From Corynebacterium glaucum (GTDB lineage Bacteria > Actinomycetota > Actinomycetes > Mycobacteriales > Mycobacteriaceae), in contig NZ_CP019688.1 in the NCBI RefSeq assembly GCF_002287505.1, forward strand, positions 558,001-622,000: 64,000 bases of DNA, in the 5' to 3' direction. Positions 1-8,355 of the stretch are shown here, in pieces. The notes under the pieces are model-generated. The model ran no database searches. It was not told the DNA's origin and saw nothing but the letters and a program-made list of their open reading frames with translations. The translations under genes and the position numbers were made by a program. Position 1 is the stretch's first letter, and every line of letters begins with the position of its first letter.

Positions 1-196
1 CGCCACCCACGATTTCAACGATCCGGAGACCTCGAACCACCCGGTTCACCGCACAAAGCGCGTGGAAGAGCAGGCGGCGGCTGACCGGGCCGCGCGCCGC
101 TCGCACTTGCGCATCGTGCCAGACCCCGCTGACCCGTCTGCAACAAACGGCGCGTCTGCTTCGACCCGCCAGGATCCGGGGGGCCAGGCGGACTAA
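1..196 (+). CDS. DUF3499-like protein, C-terminal part (partial)
   Basis: The open frame enters from the left edge (first full codon at base 2) and ends at TAA 194-196, leaving 64 C-terminal residues. They are hydrophilic, with a basic stretch RAARRSHLRIV followed by a low-complexity tail rich in Ala, Pro, Ser and Gly. In corynebacteria the gene just upstream of manB normally encodes a small DUF3499 protein with this kind of basic tail, so the identification rests mainly on position. The diagnostic N-terminal domain lies outside the window and no function is known. Confidence 0.55.
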   Translation, partial: ATHDFNDPETSNHPVHRTKRVEEQAAADRAARRSHLRIVPDPADPSATNGASASTRQDPGGQAD

Positions 197-199
197 GCT
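194..199 (+). promoter_or_regulatory. -10 box of manB (leaderless start predicted)
   Basis: TAAGCT lies 7 nt before the manB ATG at 207, and there is no Shine-Dalgarno sequence. The box overlaps the stop codon of the preceding gene. This spacing places the transcription start on or next to the ATG. Confidence 0.5.
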
Positions 200-206
200 A
201 TCCCGC

Positions 207-1568
207 ATGTCTGTTTACAGCGAAGGCACTCTGAACAAGGTCATCAAGGCCTATGACATCCGCGGCGTGGTCGGTGAAACTATCGACGAGGCGTTCGTCC
301 GCGACGCCGGCGCCGCGTTCGCCCACATCCTGCGCGAGGAAGGCGAGCGCCGCATCGCGGTGGGCTACGACATGCGTCCGTCCTCGCCCGCACTTGCGGC
401 GGCGTTCGCTGAGGGTGCCACCGCCCAGGGACTCGACGTCATCGATCTCGGGCTGACTTCCACCGACGAGCTGTACTTCGCCGCCGGCACGCTGAACTGC
501 GCCGGTGCCATGTTCACCGCGTCGCACAACCCGGCTCAGTACAACGGCATCAAACTCTGCCGCGCCGGCGCAACCCCGGTCTCCACTGACACCGGGCTCG
601 CACGCATGAAGCAGTTGCTTATCGACGGCATCCCGGCTTACGAGGGCGGTCAAGGGGGCGTCGATAGGCAAGATCTGCTTCCTGACTACGCAAAGTTCTT
701 GCGAGACCTGGTCCCTGTGAGCCGACCGTTGACGATTGCTGTGGATGCGGCGAACGGCATGGCGGGGCTGACGGTGCCGGCGGTGCTGGGCGACATGGAT
801 GTGCGCGGGTTGTATTTTGAGCTCGATGGCACGTTCCCGAACCACGAAGCGAACCCGCTGGACCCGAAGAACCTGGTTGATCTGCAGCGTTTCACGGTGG
901 AGCAGGGGGCGGACATCGGCCTGGCGTTCGACGGAGACGCGGACCGCTGCTTTGTGGTGGATGAGAAAGGCAACCCGGTCTCGCCGAGCGCGATCACGGC
1001 GCTGATTGCTACGCGCACGCTGGAGCAGCACCCGGGCGCGACCATCATTCACAACCTGATTACCTCGCACGCGGTGCCGGAGATCGTGACCGAGCTTGGT
1101 GGCACTCCGGTGCGCACTCGCGTCGGCCACTCCTACATCAAGGCCGAGATGGCGCAGCGCCAGGCGCTGTTCGGCGGCGAGCACTCGGCGCACTACTACT
1201 TCGCGGAGTTCTTCAACGCGGATTCCGGGTTGGTGGCGGCGCTGCACGTGCTCGCGGCGCTGGCGGAACAGGATCAACCGCTGAGCGAGCTGATGGCGGA
1301 GTTTGACCGCTACGAGGCTTCCGGCGAGATCAACTCCGAGGTGGCCGACCAGGACGCGGCGACCCAGCGTGTGCTTGACGCGTTCGCGGATCGCACTGCC
1401 GAGATTGACCGGCTCGATGGCGTGACCGTGCAGCTTGCGGATACCCCTGCGTGGTTCAACGTGCGCGCCTCCAACACCGAGCCGCTGCTGCGTCTGAACG
1501 TGGAGGCGTCGACCCGCGAGGAGGTCGACGCGCTGGTGGCCGAGATTCTGGAGCACATCCGCGCGTAA
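207..1568 (+). CDS. manB: phosphomannomutase / phosphoglucomutase
   Basis: A 453-residue member of the alpha-D-phosphohexomutase family that interconverts mannose-6-phosphate and mannose-1-phosphate in the cytoplasm, feeding GDP-mannose for lipoglycans and mannosylated glycoproteins. All four signature loops are visible: the phosphoserine loop TASHNP with Ser106, the Mg2+ loop DGDADR at 242-247, the sugar-binding GGEHS at 323-327 and the phosphate-binding RASNTEP at 420-426. Length is normal for the family. It lies 10 nt upstream of the SIS-fold gene and close to manA, the usual corynebacterial mannose-metabolism cluster. Dual activity on glucose phosphates is common in the family and cannot be excluded. 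Confidence 0.93.
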   Translation: MSVYSEGTLNKVIKAYDIRGVVGETIDEAFVRDAGAAFAHILREEGERRIAVGYDMRPSSPALAAAFAEGATAQGLDVIDLGLTSTDELYFAAGTLNCAGAMFTASHNPAQYNGIKLCRAGATPVSTDTGLARMKQLLIDGIPAYEGGQGGVDRQDLLPDYAKFLRDLVPVSRPLTIAVDAANGMAGLTVPAVLGDMDVRGLYFELDGTFPNHEANPLDPKNLVDLQRFTVEQGADIGLAFDGDADRCFVVDEKGNPVSPSAITALIATRTLEQHPGATIIHNLITSHAVPEIVTELGGTPVRTRVGHSYIKAEMAQRQALFGGEHSAHYYFAEFFNADSGLVAALHVLAALAEQDQPLSELMAEFDRYEASGEINSEVADQDAATQRVLDAFADRTAEIDRLDGVTVQLADTPAWFNVRASNTEPLLRLNVEASTREEVDALVAEILEHIRA

Positions 1569-1571
1569 GCT
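1566..1571 (+). promoter_or_regulatory. -10 box of the SIS-fold gene (leaderless start predicted)
   Basis: TAAGCT, starting in the manB stop codon, is followed by 7 nt and then the ATG at 1579, with no Shine-Dalgarno sequence. The arrangement is the same as in front of manB. Confidence 0.45.
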
Positions 1572-1578
1572 CGCCGCC

Positions 1579-2592
1579 ATGGACTATTACGAGGGCGCCC
1601 AGCACTATGACCGTGAGACGGTGCGCTTTTTCGATGTCGCTCACGAGGGCGCGCAACTGCGCGCTGTGTCGGGATCGCTCGACGCGCTCACGCGACTGCG
1701 TGGCATGAACCCGCGGTCCGTTGTTGTGGTGGGGACGGATCAGATTGCGTTGGCCGCCGCGCGTGCGATGGTCGAGCTGCGCACTCCAGTGCCGCTGCCG
1801 GTAGTGGTTACCGACACGCTGCCGAGCTACGTCGGGGCGCTCGATGTGGTGGTCATGGTCGGTGATGCGGCCGCGCGCGAGCAAGATCTCAAAGGGTTGC
1901 TCTCCGCAGCCAGCCGCGGGTGCGAAACAATCCTCGCTGGTCCCGGCAGGGGGCCATTGCTTGACGACGCCCCGCCGCAGACCACCATCATCCCAGCCCT
2001 TCCCACGGCCGCGGGTGCTTCCCCGGCGCGCACCATGGGCGTGGTTGGGGCCGTCCTGGACGCGCTGACGGGTGATGTCGAGGAGATCACGCAGGCCCTC
2101 GAGGTGGTCGCCGATGAGGTGGATCGCGAACTTGAGTCGCTCTCGCCGGAGCGCGACGAGACCATGAATCCGGCACGTCAGCTGCGCGCGTTCGCGGCGG
2201 ATTCGCGGGTGCTGCACACAGGGACGAGTCGCTGCGGCGCGACCATTGCTGCGCTGATCGCGGATCTGTGGTCCGCCCGCGGCATCCCGTCAGGCTTCGT
2301 CCACGCCGAGGAACTGCCGTTGGCCACCGAGTTTTCCCGCCCTGCCGGCGGGGTGGGCGCCAACGACATCTTTCACGACCCGTTCATTGATGGGCCGTTG
2401 GAGCTGGTACCGTTAAAGACCATTCTGTGGGCACAGCAGGCACAGCCCGACAGTGCTGCTGCGGGCGAGTCTGCCGTGCCCAATTTGCGTGTCGAAGCAG
2501 TTGAGGCCGTAGGTCTTGGCGACACGGCGCAAGCCCTCCGCCTTATCACCCGCGCCTACGCCGCGACTGCGCTCGACGATCCGACTGCGTGA
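1579..2592 (+). CDS. SIS-fold protein between manB and manA (TobH / phosphosugar isomerase-like)
   Basis: A 337-residue protein sitting between phosphomannomutase and mannose-6-phosphate isomerase, the position taken in actinobacteria by the TobH-like/SIS-domain family (Rv3258c-type). Hydrophobic strands such as SVVVVGTDQIALAAARAM suggest a sugar-isomerase (SIS) fold. The C-terminal part carries DIFHDPFID, which resembles the tail of bifunctional phosphoglucose/phosphomannose isomerases. I see no clear catalytic set, so activity is unknown. Context argues for a role in hexose-phosphate handling. It ends 53 nt before manA. Confidence 0.7.
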   Translation: MDYYEGAQHYDRETVRFFDVAHEGAQLRAVSGSLDALTRLRGMNPRSVVVVGTDQIALAAARAMVELRTPVPLPVVVTDTLPSYVGALDVVVMVGDAAAREQDLKGLLSAASRGCETILAGPGRGPLLDDAPPQTTIIPALPTAAGASPARTMGVVGAVLDALTGDVEEITQALEVVADEVDRELESLSPERDETMNPARQLRAFAADSRVLHTGTSRCGATIAALIADLWSARGIPSGFVHAEELPLATEFSRPAGGVGANDIFHDPFIDGPLELVPLKTILWAQQAQPDSAAAGESAVPNLRVEAVEAVGLGDTAQALRLITRAYAATALDDPTA

Positions 2593-2645
2593 GTTGCTGC
2601 TCGCAGGAGGAGTCAAAGAGAGCCAGAGATAGAAGGAGATGTCGG

Positions 2646-3824
2646 ATGCAGCTGCTCGAGGGGACACTTCGAACCTACCCCTGGGGTTCGCGCACCCTAC
2701 TCGCAGAGCTCCGCGGCCTTCCCGCGCCGAGCCCGACACCGGAGGCTGAACTGTGGTTCGGTGCCCACCCGGCTGCGCCGTCGATGCTCGGCGGGCACCC
2801 GCTAGACGACATCATTGCCGCCGACCCCGAAGCTGCACTCGGCGCGCGAGTGGCGGGGGAGTACGGCAACCAGCTGCCGTTCCTGGTCAAGCTCCTCGCA
2901 GCTGGCGAGCCGCTCTCCATCCAGGCGCACCCGTCGCGTGAACAGGCGCAGGAGGGATTCTCCCGCGAGAACTCGCAAAATATCGCCCTCGACGATTCAC
3001 GCCGCAACTACAAGGACCCGAACCACAAGCCGGAGCTAATTGTCGCTCTCACGCCGTTCCGGGCGCTCGCCGGATTCCGCCCCACGGAGCGCACCCAGCA
3101 ATTGTTTGCCACACTCGGCGGGTTGGATCGCTACAGCTCCATGCTTGTCACAGACCGCCCCGAGGAGGGCCTGCGGGCAGTGTTCACCACGCTCATTTCA
3201 CTCCCCACAACGTTGCGCATGAGCGTGCTTAACGACGTCAAGGCTGGCGCGGAGACCACCACCAACTCGGGGGCTGAACCGTGGATCGTCGATGTTGCGC
3301 AAACCTTCCTGCAGCTGACCGACCGTTACCCGGGCGACGTTGGCGCACTTGCTGCACTGATGCTAAACCTGGTCACGCTCGAACCGGGCGAGGCGCTCTA
3401 CCTGGACGCGGGGCAGCCGCATGCCTACCTGTCCGGGCTTGGCGTCGAAGTGATGGCGAACTCAGACAACGTGCTGCGCGGCGGGCTGACTTCGAAGCAC
3501 GTCGATGTCCCCGAGCTTGCGCGAGTGCTCAATTTCGCAGCACTCGAGCGCCCGCACGCCAAGTCGACGAAAAATGGTGGGGCGGAGCATTTTGAGCTCC
3601 CAATTGAGGACTTTCGCGTCAGCCGCCACACCTTAGCCAACGGCGACACTTTGCAGGTTGACACGGACGGCCCCGCAATCGTGCTGTGCACCGCTGGACG
3701 AGCGGCGATCGGCGACTTGGAACTCCAACCAGCGCAGGCCGCGTGGATCCCCGCCGCCGAACCATCGGTAGCGTTCACTTCCACCGGCGATACGCCCGCT
3801 GAGCTGTTTTTGGTCAGCGCCTAG
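2646..3824 (+). CDS. manA: mannose-6-phosphate isomerase, class I
   Basis: A 392-residue zinc-dependent type I phosphomannose isomerase converting fructose-6-phosphate and mannose-6-phosphate. The N-terminus LLEGTLRTYPWGSRTLL, the zinc-site region SIQAHPSREQAQEGF, the conserved NYKDPNHKPELIVAL and the later LDAGQPHAYLSG are family hallmarks. I chose the ATG at 2646 because AAGGAG at 2633-2638 precedes it at good spacing. An in-frame ATG at 2589 would add 19 uncharacteristic residues and overlap the previous gene. It ends convergently with a 4-nt overlap into the next minus-strand gene. Confidence 0.92.
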   Translation: MQLLEGTLRTYPWGSRTLLAELRGLPAPSPTPEAELWFGAHPAAPSMLGGHPLDDIIAADPEAALGARVAGEYGNQLPFLVKLLAAGEPLSIQAHPSREQAQEGFSRENSQNIALDDSRRNYKDPNHKPELIVALTPFRALAGFRPTERTQQLFATLGGLDRYSSMLVTDRPEEGLRAVFTTLISLPTTLRMSVLNDVKAGAETTTNSGAEPWIVDVAQTFLQLTDRYPGDVGALAALMLNLVTLEPGEALYLDAGQPHAYLSGLGVEVMANSDNVLRGGLTSKHVDVPELARVLNFAALERPHAKSTKNGGAEHFELPIEDFRVSRHTLANGDTLQVDTDGPAIVLCTAGRAAIGDLELQPAQAAWIPAAEPSVAFTSTGDTPAELFLVSA

Positions 3825-4735
3825 GACGCTTCTGCCGGCGCGGTCTCACCTTGCGGCGCGGGTGCCGATTCCAGCTGTGCGGTCTCCGCAACGGATGGTG
3901 TGACGGTCGGCGCCACCGACGGCGTCATGGTCGGTGCCACCGATGGCACCATCGGTGCCGGAGTCGCTGACTCACGGCTGGTGTCGGATGATGCTGGCGC
4001 GCGTCCTTCGTTCGTTACCTGCTCACTGCCCGCGTTTGTGCGCATTTCGTCGTGGGCCTCGGAGTCAGGGCGGGGGTGCTCAACCTGCTCTTGTGGTGGA
4101 GCTGGGTCCGGCGTGGTTGCCGGGCCCGGTTCGGCCGGTGCGCTTGTCTGCACACCGTCCGCAGGAGTGCTCGGCGGGGTGGTGACCCCATTCGTGTCAG
4201 GCGTCTGTGCAGTTGCAGTTGCAGTTGCTGGTCCAGGTGCTGGTTCGGTCGCGTCGCCTCCGCTCGCGGTTGGCGGAACCACATTCGTCGGGCGGTAGAT
4301 GGCGGTCGGCGCAGTAGACCTCGGCGCGGAAGTCACCGCAAGCGGCGGCGCGTACGGGTCCGACTCCATTCGGTAGTTCGGGTTGGGGCGGCCTGGCGCG
4401 TTGTTGAGAAGCGCCTCTCCTTCGATGCCGTAGACCCCGGAGGTCGGTGGGAGCCCGGAGTCGGCGAGCGTCTGCGATGTCAACGCGAGGGTCGAATGAC
4501 CGGCTCCAGAACGTGACGCCGAGTTCGCGGATTCGCTACCTTCTGTGTCGCTTGCTGCGCTGCTGCGGGAGGACTTGGGAGAAGTGGTCTGTTCCACGGT
4601 CGCAGTGTCTGCTGCGTAGCCGGCGGTACTGGTTCGTCCAGGGGTCGACGCGCCCCACACGGCGAAACCCACAATCACTGCGATGGCAAGGCCGATCGCC
4701 ATGAACGCGCCAACTCCGCGGCGGCTACCGTTCAT
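3821..4735 (-). CDS. membrane-anchored low-complexity extracytoplasmic protein
   Basis: A 304-residue protein of unknown function. One hydrophobic segment at about residues 11-28 (FMAIGLAIAVIVGFAVWG) acts as signal anchor or uncleaved signal. The rest is low-complexity Thr/Pro/Ala/Ser sequence typical of an extended wall-spanning region. Near the C-terminus there are near-repeats of the form PSVAPTxTPSVA. A strong AAAGGAGG precedes the ATG. It is transcribed away from the DUF4259 gene and converges on manA. Low complexity prevents assignment to a family. Confidence 0.65.
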   Translation of the reverse strand: MNGSRRGVGAFMAIGLAIAVIVGFAVWGASTPGRTSTAGYAADTATVEQTTSPKSSRSSAASDTEGSESANSASRSGAGHSTLALTSQTLADSGLPPTSGVYGIEGEALLNNAPGRPNPNYRMESDPYAPPLAVTSAPRSTAPTAIYRPTNVVPPTASGGDATEPAPGPATATATAQTPDTNGVTTPPSTPADGVQTSAPAEPGPATTPDPAPPQEQVEHPRPDSEAHDEMRTNAGSEQVTNEGRAPASSDTSRESATPAPMVPSVAPTMTPSVAPTVTPSVAETAQLESAPAPQGETAPAEAS

Positions 4736-4838
4736 GGTGAGACCTCCTTTGTGCTAATTGCTCAGACCCCGTTCAGTTACGAAATGATAACGGGCTGCGC
4801 GTCAAGTCGAAAGTGTGCTCACCCTACCGCGCGCTATA

Positions 4839-4854
4839 TGTGACTGTAATCACG
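4839..4854. promoter_or_regulatory. candidate GlxR (CRP-family) binding site
   Basis: TGTGACTGTAATCACG matches the GlxR half-sites TGTGA-N6-TCACA at nine of ten positions. It lies in the 260-bp divergent intergenic region between the low-complexity protein (start 4735) and the DUF4259 gene (start 4996). GlxR is the global cAMP-responsive CRP homologue of corynebacteria. Confidence 0.5.
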
Positions 4855-4995
4855 TTTTTGGAGTCCCGAAATCGGGGGAAACCCTAGCGGGACAAGCGTT
4901 CGCTGGCGTATATAGGGCTAGAGCGTGTGACCTACTTCTACCGCCGTTCGCGCGTTCCGCAGCGGCACCGCCCGTACGCATCGAAAGGACGACAC

Positions 4996-5367
4996 ATGAG
5001 CACGTGGGACCAAGAGATCTTTTCCGCCGAAGCGAACGCCGACTTTTTGGATGAGTTGGCGCAGCTTGAGCCTGAGGAGATTCTTGAGGCCGTCAGTGAT
5101 GCTGTACTCCTCGCTGCCGGCGGGAACTCAGCGAGCGAGGAAGAGATCCTCAACGGTCAGGCCGCGGCCACCATCGCCGCAATCTGGGCGGGCGCGCCGT
5201 TCTCCGCGGGAGAAATCGCCGAGTCTTACCCGTTCATCCGCTCAAACCCGGGCGAAGTCAGCGAGCAACTCAACGAATCCGCGGTAACGGTGCTGGAAAA
5301 GGTGAGTGCAGATGCCGATGCCGATTCGGATACCGACATCGACCAATTCATCGAAGCTCTGTCCTAG
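4996..5367 (+). CDS. DUF4259-family protein
   Basis: A small acidic 123-residue cytoplasmic protein. The opening [21 protein letters not shown] followed by an acidic helix and an alanine-rich region ([11 protein letters not shown]) is the DUF4259 pattern. The function of the family is unknown. The start at 4996 is chosen for GAAAGGA just upstream; an upstream extension to 4927 would add basic residues unlike the family. The C-terminus carries an Asp/Ala run ([13 protein letters not shown]). It lies 148 nt before sahH, likely a separate unit. Confidence 0.75.
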   Translation: MSTWDQEIFSAEANADFLDELAQLEPEEILEAVSDAVLLAAGGNSASEEEILNGQAAATIAAIWAGAPFSAGEIAESYPFIRSNPGEVSEQLNESAVTVLEKVSADADADSDTDIDQFIEALS

Positions 5368-5515
5368 GTTCTCTGTCTTTAGAGCAGCTGCAGGGGTCTG
5401 CCAGCGGCGCGCACCGGCGCGATGGGGACGCAGTTCGCGCAGCTACAGGCACGGCTACAGTAGGTGCAGCAAACAGACCGAAAAATATCGAATCCTTGTC
5501 AAGGAGAGCACCTCT

Positions 5516-6970
5516 ATGGCTGACGCGGCCAACCCCACCGTGGGCGACTACAAGATCGCCGACATCAACCTCTACGAGTCCGGACGCAAGCAGATCGAGC
5601 TCGCTGAATACGAGATGCCGGGCTTGATGGCGCTGCGCGAAGAGTACTTCGACGAGCAGCCGCTGGCGGGGGCGCGTATCGCCGGCTCGATCCACATGAC
5701 CACCCAAACCGCGGTGTTGATTGAAACCCTCACCGCGCTTGGGGCCGAGGTGCGCTGGGCTTCGTGCAACATCTTTTCGACGGAGGATCCCGCGGCGGCT
5801 GCGGTGGTCGTCGGCAAGCATGGGAGCCCTGAGAACCCCGAGGGTGTGCCTGTGTTTGCCTGGAAAGGTGAGACCCTCGACGAGTATTGGTGGTGCTTGC
5901 GGCAGGTCTTCGACTGGGGCGATCAGTACCCGAACATGATTCTTGACGACGGCGGCGACGCGACCATGGCCGTGATCAAGGGCACCGAGTTCGAATCGGC
6001 CGGAGCCGTGCCGCAGCCGCAGGAGGGCGACTCGGACGAGCAGATCGCGTTCTTCAACATGCTGCGCGAGGTCCTTGAGGAAGATCGCACCCGCTGGACC
6101 CGCACCGCTGAAGAAGTCAAGGGTGTCACCGAGGAGACGACCACTGGCGTGCACCGCCTGTACCACTTTGCCAAGGAAGGCGTTCTGCCGTTTCCGGCGA
6201 TAAACGTGAACGACGCGGTGACCAAGTCGAAGTTCGACAACCGCTACGGCACTCGCCACAGCGTCATTGACGGCATTAACCGCGCCACCGACGTGCTCAT
6301 CGGCGGCAAAAAGGCCTTGGTCTGCGGCTACGGCGACGTGGGTAAAGGTGTTGCAGAAGCGCTGAACGGCCAGGGCGCGATCGTGAGCGTCACGGAGGTC
6401 GACCCGATCAACGCATTGCAGGCGCTCATGGACGGCTACGCGGTCACCACTGTGGAGGACGCGATCGGTGACGCAGACATCGTCATCACCGCGACCGGCA
6501 ACCTGGGCATCATCACGTTCGATCACATGCTGCAGATGAAGGATCACGCGATCCTGGGCAATATCGGCCACTTCGACAACGAGATCGACATGCACTCGTT
6601 GATCCACCGCGACGATGTCACCCGCACGAATATCAAGCCGCAGGTGGATCTGTTCGACCTGCCGAGCGGCAACGCGATCATCGTGCTCTCCGAGGGGCGC
6701 CTGCTTAACTTGGGTAATGCGACCGGCCACCCGTCGTTTGTCATGTCCAACTCTTTTGCCGACCAGACGATCGCGCAGATCGAGCTGTTCACCAACGCCG
6801 ACCACTACGACAACGAGGTGTACCGCCTGCCGAAGATTCTCGACGAGAAGGTCGCCCGCATCCACGTCGAGGCCCTCGGCGGCACGCTCACCGAGCTGAC
6901 CAAGGAGCAGGCGGAGTACATCGGGGTCGACGTCGCAGGCCCGTTCAAGCCGGAGCACTACCGGTACTAA
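5516..6970 (+). CDS. sahH: adenosylhomocysteinase (S-adenosyl-L-homocysteine hydrolase)
   Basis: A 484-residue NAD+-dependent enzyme that reversibly splits S-adenosylhomocysteine into adenosine and homocysteine, the recycling step of the activated-methyl cycle. The motif [16 protein letters not shown], the NAD-binding GYGDVGKG at residues 271-278 and the late [10 protein letters not shown] are diagnostic, as is the C-terminal KPEHYRY. The ATG at 5516 follows AAGGAGAG at suitable distance; the longer in-frame extension to 5306 lies in the previous gene. The stop codon overlaps the start of tmk (TAATG), so the two genes are coupled. Confidence 0.96.
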   Translation: MADAANPTVGDYKIADINLYESGRKQIELAEYEMPGLMALREEYFDEQPLAGARIAGSIHMTTQTAVLIETLTALGAEVRWASCNIFSTEDPAAAAVVVGKHGSPENPEGVPVFAWKGETLDEYWWCLRQVFDWGDQYPNMILDDGGDATMAVIKGTEFESAGAVPQPQEGDSDEQIAFFNMLREVLEEDRTRWTRTAEEVKGVTEETTTGVHRLYHFAKEGVLPFPAINVNDAVTKSKFDNRYGTRHSVIDGINRATDVLIGGKKALVCGYGDVGKGVAEALNGQGAIVSVTEVDPINALQALMDGYAVTTVEDAIGDADIVITATGNLGIITFDHMLQMKDHAILGNIGHFDNEIDMHSLIHRDDVTRTNIKPQVDLFDLPSGNAIIVLSEGRLLNLGNATGHPSFVMSNSFADQTIAQIELFTNADHYDNEVYRLPKILDEKVARIHVEALGGTLTELTKEQAEYIGVDVAGPFKPEHYRY

Positions 6971-7575
6971 TGATCATCGCAATCGAGGGTATCGATGGCG
7001 CCGGCAAGCGCACGCTTGTCGACGGGCTCTTGGAACCGTTGCAGGCCACCTCGCTGGCGTTTCCCCGCTACGACGAATCGGCAGCCGCGCAGTTGGCCCA
7101 GGCGGCGCTGCACGGCGAGATGGGGGATATGACCGATTCGGCCCACGCGATGGCCGTGGTGTTCGCGCTGGATCGCCACGGCGCGCTGCCGGTATTGGAG
7201 CGTTACGCCGGCAACCCCGATGAGACGATCATATTGGACCGCTACTGCGCCTCGAACGCCGCTTACACCTGGGCACGCACCGGGGACGCAGCTGCGGCTG
7301 ATTGGGTCGCGGAGCTGGAATTTAACCGCCTCGGCCTGCCGAAGCCGGATCTTCAGGTGCTGGTCGCCACGACCCCGGAGGTTGCCGGCGAGCGCGCTGC
7401 GAAGCGCGAGGCGGATGACGCGCAGCGCACCCGCGACCGCTACGAGCGTGACCGCGCCCTCCAGGAGGCGACGTTTGCGGCTTACGCGGCGCTTGCGCAC
7501 GGGAGCTGGGCGAGTCCGTGGGTGAGCACCACTGATTCGGCGGTTATTATAAAGGCAGTACACGCACTGCGATAA
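6970..7575 (+). CDS. tmk: thymidylate kinase (dTMP kinase)
   Basis: A 201-residue P-loop kinase that phosphorylates dTMP to dTDP for DNA synthesis. It begins IIAIEGIDGAGKRTLVDGL; the Arg after the P-loop Lys is the known actinobacterial variant. DRYCASNAAY supplies the dTMP-site DRY motif and RTRDRYERD the LID region. It overlaps the sahH stop codon by one base, and mtrA follows 9 nt later, giving the conserved sahH-tmk-mtrA-mtrB-lpqB operon. Confidence 0.92.
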   Translation: MIIAIEGIDGAGKRTLVDGLLEPLQATSLAFPRYDESAAAQLAQAALHGEMGDMTDSAHAMAVVFALDRHGALPVLERYAGNPDETIILDRYCASNAAYTWARTGDAAAADWVAELEFNRLGLPKPDLQVLVATTPEVAGERAAKREADDAQRTRDRYERDRALQEATFAAYAALAHGSWASPWVSTTDSAVIIKAVHALR

Positions 7576-7584
7576 GGAGCCGAC

Positions 7585-8286
7585 ATGATGCCGAAGATCC
7601 TGGTTGTCGACGACGACCCCGCCATCAACGAGATGCTGACCATCGTGTTGGAAGCGGAAGGGTTTGAAACGGAGTCGGTGACCGACGGTGCCGCTGCGGT
7701 TCCTGCGTTTCGCAAGTACGAGCCCGACCTGATCCTGCTTGACCTCATGCTGCCGGGTATGAACGGTGTGGATATTTGCCGCGAGATCCGCAGGGAATCC
7801 GCGGTGCCGATCGTGATGCTCACCGCGAAGACCGACACGGTTGACGTGGTGCTTGGCCTTGAGTCGGGCGCGGATGACTACATCACCAAGCCGTTCAAGC
7901 CCAAGGAGCTGGTGGCGCGCATCCGCGCGCGCCTGCGCCGCTCGGATGAGGAACCCGCGGAGGTGCTGCACATCGGCGACCTCACCGTCGATGTGCCGCA
8001 ACACATGGTGACCCGCAGCGGCGCCGAGATCAGCCTCACCCCGCTCGAGTTCGACCTGTTGCTGGAGATGGCGCGTCGCCCGAATCAGGTGCACACTCGC
8101 GAAGAGCTGTTGGAGAACGTCTGGGGGTACCGCAACGCCTCAGACACCCGCCTTGTGAACGTGCATGTGCAGCGCCTGCGTTCCAAGATCGAGCACGACC
8201 CGGAGAACCCGGAAATCATCCTGACGGTGCGTGGCGTCGGTTACAAGACTGGCAAGCCGACGAGCACCGGCCAGGCGGGGGTGTAG
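7585..8286 (+). CDS. mtrA: two-component response regulator MtrA
   Basis: A 233-residue OmpR/PhoB-type regulator. The receiver domain carries the acidic pocket DDD at 9-11 and the phosphoacceptor Asp53 (LLDLMLPG). The winged-helix effector domain ends with LVNVHVQRLRSKIE and a GVGYKTG wing. MtrA controls cell-wall hydrolase and osmoprotection genes in corynebacteria and coordinates replication with division in mycobacteria. Two ATGs are adjacent (7585 and 7588). AAGGAG at 7574-7579 is spaced better for the second, so the protein may be one residue shorter. Confidence 0.95.
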   Translation: MMPKILVVDDDPAINEMLTIVLEAEGFETESVTDGAAAVPAFRKYEPDLILLDLMLPGMNGVDICREIRRESAVPIVMLTAKTDTVDVVLGLESGADDYITKPFKPKELVARIRARLRRSDEEPAEVLHIGDLTVDVPQHMVTRSGAEISLTPLEFDLLLEMARRPNQVHTREELLENVWGYRNASDTRLVNVHVQRLRSKIEHDPENPEIILTVRGVGYKTGKPTSTGQAGV

Positions 8287-8355
8287 ATCCTGGCATCGAA
8301 CCGGATCAGACGCGCTGGGGAGCGCGTCGCAGATGCTTGGCGCACCTCGCTGCAG

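Noticed and set aside
198-1580. 460-codon open frame antisense to manB
   Set aside because: Arg/His/Val-rich translation without domains; a mirror of the codon bias of manB, whose motifs are intact on the plus strand.
4815-5054. 79-codon plus-strand frame upstream of the DUF4259 gene
   Set aside because: Overlaps a candidate GlxR site and the start of DUF4259; no ribosome binding site and no family resemblance.
5348-6958. 536-codon open frame antisense to sahH
   Set aside because: Caused by GC-rich third positions; low-complexity V/R/D/H product and no ribosome binding site.
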